DNA of 64,000 nucleotides from Blasia pusilla (Eukaryota > Marchantiophyta > Marchantiopsida > Blasiales). The position numbers and the translations under genes are program-made. Shown here piece after piece: positions 49,628 to 59,613 of this stretch; position 1 is the stretch's first letter; every line of letters starts with the position of its first letter. The stretch lies in NCBI GenBank assembly GCA_050084515.1, contig CM114274.1:28830001-28894000 (forward strand), in the 5' to 3' direction. The notes beneath the pieces were generated by a model. It was not told the DNA's origin. It did no database searches and saw nothing but the letters and a program-made list of their open reading frames with translations.

Positions 49628-50190
49628 ACAAAAAGGGTTTAGGGAATTGGATTCAGTTATTGTTTGTTTAACTAGATCTATAGTTCCGATTCTTAGGTAC
49701 TCCCGACCGACCAAAGCCAGCTTGTTCTTTTGGAACTAGAGTTTCATTTGCTAATTGGGTTGGAATGAGTTTTCATTTCTAGAATTGGATCCAAAGTTCT
49801 AATTATTATGTAGTCCCTGTAGAGGCTAGCGATGCCATTGGGAACAATTACTATAGATTAGGATAGGGAACTTCGACTGATTCAAGTGAGGTTGTCACAG
49901 TGCAATTGCGGCGTTGAGGCCTGCAACCGCCTTACTGCATTTTACTTTTGAATGGAGGACAGCAAAAAATGGTTTAGGGAATTGAATTCAATTATCATTT
50001 GTTTAACTAGATCTATAGTTCCAATTCTTAGGTACTCTTGATTGACCTCAGCGAGCTTTGGTCGGTCGGGAGTACCTAAGAATCGAAATTGAGCAGGAAC
50101 TTTGGCTGATTCGAATAAGGTTGTCACAATGCAATTACGGCGCTGAGGCTTGCAACCACCTTATTGTGTTTTAGTTTTAAATGCGTTCTG
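49628..50190. repeat. Duplicated segments with one inverted piece
   Basis: A segment of about 80 bases (GGTTTAGGGAATTG, then TTTAACTAGATCTATAGTTCC, read as two adjoining words, then ATTCTTAGGTACTC) occurs at about 49637-49712 and 49971-50040. The latter is followed at about 50055-50085 by an inverted copy of the end (GGTCGGTCGGGAGTACCTAA). A second segment (TGATTC.A, then AGGTTGTCACA, then GCAACC.CCTTA) occurs at about 49879-49940 and 50108-50165. The array at 46.96-49.4 kb seems to have been partly rearranged here. Confidence 0.7.
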
Positions 50191-51554
50191 CAGCTGGCTA
50201 GCCGTGCTTTTCGAGGAGTTAGGTCACTAGTCTATATATCTATTGCGTTCGTAGTGTAAACTTCTCTCCTTTAGTCTCATCTTACTAAAGTAGATAATGG
50301 TGGAGGGACAAGGAGAAGGAGGAACGTCAAAGGCCGCAATACTTGGCCTTTGATGCTTGGGTTTCTTTCTGATAGTGTATTTACTTTCATTAAAGGGATT
50401 GGCTCGTGCCATTTGGATAACGGACGTAACGGTTATATGTTAAGATCTACAACTAGGAACCACACAGATTATGGTCTGCAATCTTCATTCAAGTATGGAC
50501 TTGAGATCTTATTGCAAGCCGTCAAAAGCCTAACCTGCTAATGGTTCGAACGTAGCATCCCTTCAAATGCTTAAACGATCCGTTCAGACACGATAATGTT
50601 TCTAACGTAGTAGCCTTTCCGACATGGTAAGGATCTAGACGTAGTACCATCTCGGACGTGGTAGTGCTTCAGCCTTGTAGCCCTTCAAGTTTGCAAACGT
50701 GACACATGTAGTAGCCCTTGAGGCTTAGAAACCCTTTAGACTTGGTACCCCTTGAGAAGGTATCACGGCTTCTGACTTCGTGGCGATTCAGATGTAGTAC
50801 CCCTTCGGTGTTGTGCTAAGTTGTTTGTACTGTGGACAAAGAACCAATCATGAAGAATTGCTACTCTTCACTACTTTGTGTTTTGATTGGTAGAGGTTTG
50901 GAGGGAATAATTCTGCAATTGCCCTACAAATGTACTCTTTTGTAGCCATGGGAGCCTACATAGTTTTGGTGGGCAAATGTACGCTAGTACCTAATCTGGA
51001 AGTTTGATTGAACCGCGGGGGTAGATTGGAACGTATATTAGGGTAAGGAATCTTCTAACACAATCAAGCTACTATCAAATTTCCTCCTCTTTAGGATAGT
51101 GAGTTTCTGACCAAGGTGGACGTCATTCTTGTTGAGTTTAGTCGGGTGTAGGGGACGTCATCGTTGTAAGTTTTAGTATCAATTCCTAGATTCGCGAGAG
51201 AAACGGAAGGACGAGAGTTGATACGTTTCTGAATGAGGAGTTCGTATTGAATCTGGTGGTGTCAGTGGACATCCCCTGGTTTCAAAATCTTTAGCTCATT
51301 GAATTCCATCGTAGACCATAGCAACAAGTGCCTTGAGGACCAAGTTCCGAAATTCTTGAGGTTGTGCAGATCTCCACTTTCCAATTCACCAAGGTTAGTT
51401 CACGTCTACATATGTTCGCACTAAATGGATTTATGATGAGGATCATATTGCTCGATTCTTGCCTATTGTGCGTTAAGAAATGGGTTTTCTCACATGTGTT
51501 TGACGTATTGCTTACAAATTCTACTATTGCAGTAAAGTTTTTCAGTCTACAATC
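50191..51554. other. No gene; degenerate GTAGCCCTT repeats
   Basis: Between about 50,540 and 50,820 short words (GTAGTACC, GTAGCCCTTC, GACGTGGTA, CCCTT.AG) recur every 25-45 bases in degenerate form. A 68-codon frame at 51,364-51,570 runs up to the next feature but shows no motif. Nothing more was found. Confidence 0.4.
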
Positions 51555-52478
51555 ATGGTTAAGAAGTTGATTCTTACCCGGACAAAGATTCTAGGCGCTT
51601 TGATCCGTGACCAAAGAGTGCCTTTCAATTGGAATTCTGTAAAGCTGATTTTTTGGGCTTATGGGATGAACTTTAGAATATCGGTTGCGCAAGGGATGTC
51701 TGAAATAAGACTGAATGTCAAACTTGCAAGGAAGGAGAGTGCAATTTTGGATGGAATGCGCTCGATTGCGTGTAGTATTGTTGCTAGTGACACGTTCTTG
51801 GTGTTGCATCTTTTAGACGCGGATAATTAAGAGAAATATCATGTGGATGTTACTCAATTCGTCGTTTATTGAGCCAAACTGAATTTGGGGGTTCAAACTC
51901 TTCCCTCCGATGTCCAAGAGCTAGTGATGATAGGTCCTATTTCATCAGACATTCAAGGCGTTGGTACAATTTTTAGAGAGGTGATTTGGGTAGCTACCGA
52001 GGTTGCTACCCCCAATTTTACGTTACCATTGATGGTACAAGAAGAAAAAAAGATAGCTCGCATTGGGTTGGAGAAAGAGACAACAAGTACTCGTCTAACA
52101 AAGGCTGTAGACTCTGCGTTAGAGATTGGGTCTATTGTGATAGTCCAGGAAAATGAAGATGTCGAGCTTGATGCAAGGGCGACACAAGAACTCGTCGAGT
52201 GTGCGAGACCGGCACAAAAGAGATTTTGGGAGCAGTTCAAGGATTTTTATATTCCGAAATCTACTCTGAAAATCTTTCGATTAGATGTCAATGATTTCAA
52301 ACTTGCCCCGCTTGACATCAAAGTGAGGGAGCTTTATCGGAAGCGAGTGAATGCCTTGATCCATAGTCTCTCGGGGACTAGAAATGTCATAGCAAAAAAT
52401 ATAAACACATCTATTGTTGTTCCTTGTACATACAAAATTGCAAGAGCATCTAATGAATATCGGGGGACCATTTACTAG
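51555..52478 (+). pseudogene. Unidentified protein frame with two internal stops
   Basis: One frame runs from ATG 51555 to the TAG at 52476 with only two interruptions (TAA at 51828 and TGA at 51870), about 308 codons. The residues look protein-like and uniformly soluble: SEIRLNVKLARKESAILDG early, QTLPSDVQELVMIGPISSD in the middle, and RPAQKRFWEQFKDFY with DIKVRELYRKRVNALIHS late. There is no membrane segment or metal-binding cluster. I do not recognise the family. It ends about 170 bases before the Copia insertion point, so it may be the 5' part of the unidentified sequence that continues beyond that insertion. It could be host or transposon derived. Confidence 0.45.
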
Positions 52479-52650
52479 TTGCCCCTAAGAAGAGGAGATA
52501 GTCGATGGGTACCTACGTGATGGTACAAAAATCTACTAGTGGGCAATTTCTAGTCAGCATACAACATTCGCCTTGTCCAAACTTCATGAGACGACCGCGG
52601 ATGATTTTTTTTTAAGTCCCCCGTGTACGGTAGTTTGGGGAGAATATTGT

Positions 52651-53218
52651 TGTTGGATTCTCAATATCCACTTCTATGAGCACCATTAATGTGATTGGCC
52701 CCCTTGTATGAGGAGAAGCCTAGATTGATGGTTCCGACTTAGACGTCGAAGGAGTCATAGTAATATGACGTAGGTGGTTTATGGAGTAGCGTTACTAGGA
52801 TTATCCAACCCTATATTGCATCAGGGTGCGGGGAACCCTGATGCAAATTTTTCTATTAATAGAAACGAAGAAAAATAGGTAAAAACTCTAGTTTCCCGAG
52901 TAGTGAAATAGTCGGGAGCCGCAGCGGTAGCGTATTCTCGTATGTCGAGTTATCTCCATATTCAAGTTCCATCGAAGCTCCTTTGTGAGCGCACCGACGG
53001 ACTAGGCCACTTTGTATCTCTAAGTTATGTAAAGATTTCAGTGATTTCATCACTTTCTGCTTTCTCACAACAGCGGTAGCCGTTTCTCGTATGTCGAGTT
53101 ATCTCGATGTTCAGGTTCCATTGAAGCTCTTCTCTGAGCGCACAGACGGACTAGGCCACTTTGTATCTCTAAGTTTTGTAAAGATTTCAGTGATTTCGTC
53201 ACTTTCTTTTTTCTCATA
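52651..53218 (+). repeat. 5' LTR of the Copia element, with internal duplication
   Basis: It starts TGTTGG; a copy ending CTCACA finishes at 53069, but about 148 bases of that end are repeated at 53070-53218 before the primer site, so this LTR is 568 bases against 333 for its partner. It includes a hairpin at 52817-52844 (TGCATCAGGGT with ACCCTGATGCA). Confidence 0.9.
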
Positions 53219-53230
53219 TGGTATCAAAGA
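53219..53230 (+). other. Primer-binding site, initiator tRNA-Met type
   Basis: TGGTATCAAAGA directly follows the 5' LTR. It matches the usual plant Copia site TGGTATCAGAGC (complement of the 3' end of initiator tRNA-Met) in all but two or three of the last positions. Confidence 0.85.
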
Positions 53231-53290
53231 AGTAGGTTTTCCAGTATCTTGTATCTGGCGATCTAGCGTGTTTGCACAAAATCTTGAGAG

Positions 53291-54190
53291 ATGGCTACTT
53301 CTTTGTCAGTTCTTGCTCGTCCTCCTCCGTTGGATGAAGGGAAGTTAGATGGGTCTAACTATACATTGTGGAAGTTCAAAATGAGAATAGTCCTCGAATC
53401 ACTTGAGATCTAGGAGACGGCCATAGGGGTCGATTCGAATCCACAAGCTACTTTGAAATCTGCATGTTCATCTTCATCTGGTGATATCAATCTTGTTGTA
53501 TCGTTGGCATAGAAACGCAAAAACGCTGATGCTCTATATGCGATTGTCATGAATGTAATTGATTTTGTTATGACTCTTTTTCAACATACAACCATTGTTG
53601 TTGAGGCGTGGAACATTCTGAAGAATCAGTATGAAACGAGGAATGAGACTCGGATTCAGAATCTGGAGAATCAACTTACGTCCGAGAAATTTTCAGAAGG
53701 AGAAAGCGCGGAGCAATTTTTGACAAGGATCAAGAATCTGCAAGATCATATGGCGTCCGTAGGAATTTCAAAGTCTAGCAAAGATTTGGCACGTTGGTGC
53801 ATAAGGATTTTGCCTCCATGGTCTGACAGTTTGGTCACTGCATTGAATACTCAAGTAAGATCCACACCGCTTTTTGAAAAATTTAGTGCAATGTTGGTAG
53901 AAGAGGAAATACGCTTCAAAGCAAGAGAGGGAAGTGATGCAGCATTTACTGCCAACGTACAGAGAGGTAGAAGTCAGGATTACAGTTCAAATGTCAAGAA
54001 GAAATTTCCAAAGAAAGCCTTCAAATGCTTTTATTGTGGTAAGCTAGGTTATCTTATCAAAGATTGTAGAAAGAGGAGTCAAGATGAGAAGAACGGTTGT
54101 TTAAGACCTAAGAAGGAGTCTAGAAATTTTGTAGAACTAGGAGAACATGAAGTAGATGCTTGGGTATCAACTGAAGAGTTCTGCACATAG
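53291..54190 (+). pseudogene. Copia gag (nucleocapsid) with stops
   Basis: Gag would coat the element RNA in cytoplasmic particles. The frame opens MATSLSVLARPPPLDEGKL at 53291 and carries the Copia gag features YTLWKFKMR, a UBN2-like central part (LENQLTSEKFSEGESAEQF) and one zinc knuckle at 54026-54067. In the knuckle (CX2CX4-X4C) the His is replaced by Tyr (codon 54050-54052). TAG stops lie at 53411, 53510 and 54188; the last separates gag from protease, though the frame stays the same. Inactive as read. Confidence 0.9.
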
Positions 54191-57100
54191 GCTGAACATT
54201 CCACTAAGTCAAAGAGTGAAGATGCATGGGTACTCGATAGTGGAGCATCTAGGCATATGACCAATCATAAGGATTGGTATAGCTCCTTACAGCCTCTACA
54301 AGAGCCCATCGTTGTTACTGTTGGGAGTAATGCAAATTGCCATGTAGAAGGGAAAGGCAAAATTTCTTTAGTCTCACAAAAAGGATATGAAAAGAAGTTA
54401 ACTCATGTACTGTACGTACCAGAGTTGAAGCGAAATTTGATTTCAGTAGCAATATTATATGATCGTGACCTAGAAGTTTGTTTCAAGAAAACTGGAGCAG
54501 TCATTGAGGATGCCAATGGGAAAGTAGTGGGTGAAGATATACAACGTGGAAATATCTACGAGTCGTATGCTTTCACGACAAGTGTAGGTATAGATCTTAG
54601 TAGCAGTAAGTTATGGCATGAAAGATTTGGTCACCTAAGCTTTCCCTTACTAAGTGAGATGCAGAAATCTGGCATGGTTATTGATTTACCAACAATTTAT
54701 GGAGTGTCGGATGCATGTGAAGCTTGTATGATGGGCAAGCAACATCAAAAACCATTTCCACAAGAGTCCTACAATAGAGCAAAGGCTCCTCTAGAGTTGA
54801 TTCATGCTGACCTCTGTGGTAAAATGAGAATAGTGGCATTAGGTGGTTCTTCCTACTTCTTTTTAGTTGTCGACAATTATAGTAGGAAGATGTGGGTGTA
54901 TTTCCTTCGTGATAAGGCTAGTGCTTTTGGAAAATTTAAAGTATGGCAAAAGCTGGTTGAGAATGATACAGGAAAGAAGGTACAAAAGCTTCACATCAAT
55001 CGAGGAGGAGAATTCTTATCAAGAGAATTCAACAAATATTTGGGGGAGCTTGGAGTCAAGCGACAGTTAACCATGGTACATACACCACAAAAAAATGGAG
55101 TTGTTGAGCGTCGAAACCGTAGAGTGGTGGAGATGGCAAGATGTATGATGAAAGCAAAAGGTTTGATAGAAGGATTTTGGGCTGAAGTTGCTAATACTGC
55201 CGTTTACATTCTAAATAGAAGTGCTACCAAGTCAGTGCAAGGTATGACTCCTCAGCAATCATACTTAGGTAAGGTATCATCAGTCCAACATTTCAGGACT
55301 TTTGGTAGTGAGTGCTTTGTACATATTCCTGAAGCATCCAAGACCAAGCTGGAGTCCAAGAGCAGGAAGTGCATCTTTATGGGATACAATGATGAGTCTA
55401 AAGCTTATCGCCTATGGTGTCCTAAGGCAAAGAAGATGCTTGTGAGTCGTGATGTGGTGTTCCAAGAACAGCCTCGTCAAGTGGCGGATATCAATGGTCC
55501 ATCCACATTATCATCAAATGAAGAGATAACCCACCAGAGCACACCAACAATGTTTACACCAGATCATCAAGAAGAAGAATTTGGTGATGGTTACAAAGAG
55601 CAGCCTGCTCTTCCATTACAGTCGTCATACCCTAAGTGGATAAAGCAACTCTTGGATGGTAAGGATCCACTAGCAACTGATGAAGTTGTTACATATCCAA
55701 GGAGATCCAAGAGACTAGAGGAGCAGAATAGACCTTCCACACATCTCATCAACATGGCCTTGATGATAGAGGTCTTGAAGGTGGAAGAGCCATCATGCTT
55801 GGATGAGGCCCTTGCTCATCCTCAATGGAGGGAGGCCATGTAGATGGAGATGGATGCTATTCAGAGAAATGAAACTTGGACTTTGGTTGAGAAGCCAAAG
55901 GACATGGAGATAATACGCACCAAGTGGGTGTACAAGACCAACTACAAGTCGGACGGTACATTGGATAAATTCAAAGCGAGGTTGGTTGCACAAGGATGCT
56001 CACAAATCAAAGGTTTTGACTACTATGAGACTTTTGCTCCTACTGCAAGGACGAAAACCATTCAAATTGTTCTAGCGGTTGCAGAAACAAGATGTTGGCA
56101 TGTATACCAATACGATGTGAAGTTTGCCTTTCTGAATGGGAGTCTTAAGGAGGAGGTGTATGTATCTCAGCCACCAAGTTTTGAGACACTTGGATCAGAA
56201 GAGAAAGTGTGTTTACTTCATCAAGCATTGTATGGGTTGAAGCAAGCCCCAAGGGTATGGTATCAACGAATAGATGCTTTCATCCAAGAGAAGGATCTCA
56301 TCAAGAGTCCGTCAAAAGAAAATGTGTATGTGTTTTGCGAAGATGGGAAGTATATGTTGATAGTCCTGTATGTGGAAGATCTGATCATCACAGGAGACCA
56401 CAGTAAGAAAATAGAGGAAATGAAGGGAGTGTTGAAATTTGAGTTTGAAATGTCAGATTTTGGTCTTTTGCACTACTTTATAGGGTTGGAGATTTGGCAA
56501 CAGTCAGATTCTATTTTTCTCTCTTAGCAAAAGTATGGTAGATAGATCTTGAAGGCGTTCGGGATGACCGAGTGTAAGGCAGTGGTCTCGCCAAGGGAGG
56601 TAGAGTTGAAACTCTCGATGGAGGATGTTTCACCATTGGTAGATGAAAAGTTGTACAGAAAGCTTGTAGGCAGTTTAATAGTTTTGTGTAACACTAGACC
56701 AGACATTAGCTTCTCTGTGGGAGTTTTGAGTAGGTTCTCAACTAAGCCTCGTGAGAACCATTGGAAGGCAGGGATGCGTGTGTTGAAGTACATCAAAGGC
56801 ACTATCGAATATGGCATCACCTATGGAGCAGGGACGGAAATGACAACTTTTTGTGACTCGGATTGGGCAGGAGATTCAGATTCTCGGAGATCAATTTTGG
56901 GTTATTGCTTCTTGGTAGGATCAGCTGTGGTGTCATGGGTCAGCAAGAAGCAACCTATAGTGGCTCTTTCTTCTACCGAGGCAGAGTACAAGGCGGCTTG
57001 TTATGCTTCTTGTGAAGCAGTATGGTTGAGATGAATATTGGAGGACATAAGAGAACCACGAGAAAGTGATACTGTAATGTGGTGTGAAAATTAGAGTTGC

Positions 57101-57310
57101 ATTGCCATAGCATATAATTCAGTTTTTCATGCTCGTACGAAGCACATAGAGATCCAGTATCATTTTTTTCATGAAGTGATCAAGAGAGAGGTTTTGAAGT
57201 TAGTCTATTGTCCAACAAAGGATAACCGTGCAGACATCTTCACGAAAGCTTTGAGCGGAGATCACCTTCACCAAAATCTGAAGGGTGTGGGCATAGGTCC
57301 AAGACAGTAG
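54191..57310 (+). pseudogene. Copia pol: protease, integrase, reverse transcriptase, RNase H
   Basis: In frame with gag. The protease motif is WVLDSGASRHM (about 54,230). The integrase zinc part is WHERFGHL...CEACMMGKQ (about 54,615-54,740). The integrase core has HADLCGKM and GVVERRNRR, but the second catalytic Asp is Asn in HINRGGEF (codon 54998). Reverse transcriptase begins near 55,850 and has YQYDVKFAFLNG, while its YVDD box reads YVED (changed codon 56375). RNase H shows CDSDWAGD and STEAEY (56,855-56,985). Stops: TAG at 55841, 56525, 56543 and 57092, TGA at 57032. Natural end at TAG 57308. Several independent lesions make activity impossible without help from another copy. Confidence 0.95.
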
Positions 57311-57328
57311 TCCACATAAGAGTGGATA

Positions 57329-57672
57329 TTGAGGGGGGGTGTTGGATTCTCAACATCCACTTCTCTGAGCACCATTAATCTGATCGGCCCCCTTGTATGA
57401 GGAGAAGCCTAGATTGATGGTTCCCACTTAGACGTCGAAGGAGTCATAGTACTATGATGTAGGTGGTTTTTGGAGAAGCGTTACTAGGATTATCCAACCC
57501 TATATTGCATCAGGGTGCGAGCCGCAGCAATAGCGTATTCTCGTATGTTAAGTTATCACCATGTTCAGGTTCCATCGAAGCTCTTCTGTGAGCGCACGGA
57601 CGGATAAGGCCACTTTTTATCTTTAAGTTTTGTAAAAAATTTAGTGATTTCATCACTTTCTGTTTTCTCATA
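57329..57672 (+). repeat. Polypurine tract and 3' LTR of the Copia element
   Basis: GGGGGGG at 57333-57339 (polypurine tract) abuts the LTR, 57340-57672, 333 bases. Compared with the 5' LTR it lacks about 100 bases between the left arm of the TGCATCAGGGT hairpin and AGCCGCAG, and has a single copy of the end segment. It ends CTCATA, followed by the target duplication ATTGT. Confidence 0.95.
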
Positions 57673-57677
57673 ATTGT

Positions 57678-57862
57678 TCCAAAAACAGTCTTCGGTATTG
57701 CAGAAGTGGAGAGGTGGTGCTTAGAGAAGTGGATGTTGAGACATATATGCCAGCAAAGTAGAGACTCCGATGAGAATGCAGATTGCCACTTTTTGGGCCC
57801 ACATGAGCAATATCGAGTTGGCAGCGATCAAGAAGACTGGGAAGAGGAAGACTGGAAAAGCG
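57678..57862 (+). other. Unidentified coding-like piece between Copia insertions
   Basis: If the Copia element, one ATTGT copy and the following solo LTR are taken away in thought, one forward frame runs from just before the insertion (about 52,634) through this piece for about 75 codons, into the first bases after 58,290. It is Glu/Asp-rich near its end (DQEDWEEEDWK). A second frame here is Lys-rich (TGKRKTGKA). Which is real cannot be decided, and no family is recognised. Confidence 0.35.
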
Positions 57863-58285
57863 TGTGAGAAAACAGAAAGTGACAAAATCACTGAAATCTT
57901 TACAAAACTTAGAGATACAAAGTGGCCTAGTCCGTCCGTGCGCTCACTAAAGAGCTTCGATAGAACCTGAACATTGAGATAACTCGACATACGAAAATGC
58001 GCTACTGCTGCGACTCCCGACTATTTCACTACTCGGGAAACTAGGGTTTTAACCTATTTTTCTTTGTTTCGATTAATAGAAAAATTTTTGCATCAGGGTG
58101 CGCTGCACCCTGATGCAATATAGGGTTAGATAATCCTAGTAGCGCTATTCCAAAAAACCACCTACGTCATATTACTATGACTCCTTCGACGTCTAAGTCG
58201 GAACCATCAATCTAGGCTTCTCCTCATACAAAGGAGGCCGATCAGATTAATGGTGCTCAGAGAAGTGGATGTTGAGAATCCAACA
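57863..58285 (-). mobile_element. Inverted solo LTR 1 of the same Copia family
   Basis: Reverse complement of the Copia LTR, from TGTGAGAAAAC to GAATCCAACA, 423 bases, with no internal region. Flanks are AAGCG (57858-57862) and AAGTG (58286-58290), a five-base target duplication with one C/T difference. It retains the full hairpin (58089-58117) missing from the 3' LTR of the full element, and has a single end segment. Confidence 0.95.
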
Positions 58286-59170
58286 AAGTGGGGGGTTTCC
58301 TTGTATTAAGGATTGCTGATGCGGTACCATTCGAATCAAAATTTGAACTTGTATTAGAACTCGAATTCTGATAGAACATTGACTACACATGCCATCTTTG
58401 TCTTTCATCACTCCGATTTGTTATCATTGGTATTCTAATCAAACTTAAGTTCCATGGTTTCTATAGACCATGATGAAGAGGCTGAACGCCCATTTCGATT
58501 CTAGCCACAAGGAGATAAACAGCTTCGTCTACAATTGCTCTCCCACGATATGGAATATGTGGCATGCTGTTATGGTTGCCTACGAGGAAGGTAAACTCAT
58601 GGCACGAGATGGTCTCGCGTACTCCAAGTACTGGCTGAGACATAAAAGAGCGTTGAGAAGAGGAGGCTCAAGAAGACCAACTTGAGACCTCTCCAAGGGC
58701 TTGATGAGGAGAATGTGATGCGAGTCGCAGAAGATCTCCTGCAATTGACGGTGCAATTGCGGCCAACATCTACTTGAAAAATACGAAATGAAGACTTGAT
58801 GGACCTGAAATCCTACTACAACAAGTTGAAACGCAAACAAGTGAATGTAGGCACCATCTGCAAGTTTTTTTCCTCAGAGAGGGAGATCTCTGTTGGGAGA
58901 AGTTGTCGAGATTGCTATGAGAAGCTCATTTTGGATAAGGAATTCTGCGTCGATGATGTAGAGATTCTCCTCGACATTCTGTTCGAGGAGAAGATGTATT
59001 TGAAGAAGCATCTCTCCTTTGCCTTGCAAGCCAAATTCGATGTTCCTCCTAATGAATTTTGTAGAACGTTGAGAGATTTAATGCGATTGCAGAGGGCCAA
59101 ACGCCCAACATCTGCTTTCTTGTATCTACCCACAAGGAAGTCATTAGTAGTTTTGATACAACCTCACCCG
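58286..59170 (+). other. Unidentified coding-like sequence between two solo LTRs
   Basis: Frame 58470-58685 (71 codons, MMKRLNAHFDSSHKEINSF early) and frame 58796-59170 (CRDCYEKLILDKEFCVDD, then FDVPPNEFCRTLRDLMRLQ) look protein-like but belong to different frames and match no family I know. The second frame continues into the solo LTR at 59171, so its last 36 codons are LTR sequence. Probably this is one older gene or element broken by the LTR insertions and by indels. Confidence 0.4.
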
Positions 59171-59573
59171 TGTGAGAAAATAGAAAGTGACAAAATCACT
59201 GAAATCCTTACAAAACTTAGAGATAAAAAGTGGCCTAGTCCGTCCTTGCGCTCAAAGAAGAGCTTCGATGGAACCTGAACATGGAGATAACTCGACATAC
59301 GAGGATACGCTACCGCTCTGGCTCTCAACTATTTCACTACTCGAGAAACTAGGGTTTTAACCTATTTTTCTTCGTTTCTTCATCAGGGTGCCCCGCACCC
59401 TGATGCAATATAGGGTTAGATAATCCTAGTAATGCTACTCCTGAAACCACCTACGTCATATTACTACGACTCCTTCGACGTCTCAATTGGAACCATCAAT
59501 CTAGGCTTCTCTTCATACAAGGGGGCCGATCAGATTAATAGTGCTCAGAGAAGTGAATGTTGAGAATCCAAAA
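59171..59573 (-). mobile_element. Inverted solo LTR 2 of the same Copia family
   Basis: Reverse complement LTR, TGTGAGAAAATAG to GAGAATCCAAAA, 403 bases. Flanks are ACCCG (59166-59170) and ACCTG (59574-59578), a target duplication with one C/T difference. It lacks a short AT piece next to the hairpin compared with solo LTR 1, and its last CA is AA. Confidence 0.93.
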
Positions 59574-59613
59574 ACCTGGATTTTTTCGGACTATTGTAAA
59601 TTAGGGGGTTGAA

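Larger units (their letters stand above)
52651..57672 (+). mobile_element. Full-length, inactive Ty1/Copia retrotransposon
   Basis: 5,022 bases bounded by LTRs that begin TGTTGGATTCTCA and end CTCATA, flanked by the 5-base target duplication ATTGT (52646-52650 and 57673-57677). Order: 5' LTR, tRNA-Met-type primer site, gag, protease, integrase, reverse transcriptase, RNase H, polypurine tract, 3' LTR; integrase before reverse transcriptase is the Copia order. The gag-pol frame is uninterrupted by frameshifts from 53291 to 57310 but holds eight stops and three changed key residues. The two LTRs differ at about nine of the first 178 aligned bases by eye, so the insertion is not recent. Confidence 0.97.

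Noticed and set aside
59171-59278. Last 36 codons of the frame starting at 58,796
   Set aside because: These codons are the inverted solo LTR, so that part of the frame is transposon sequence read through by chance.
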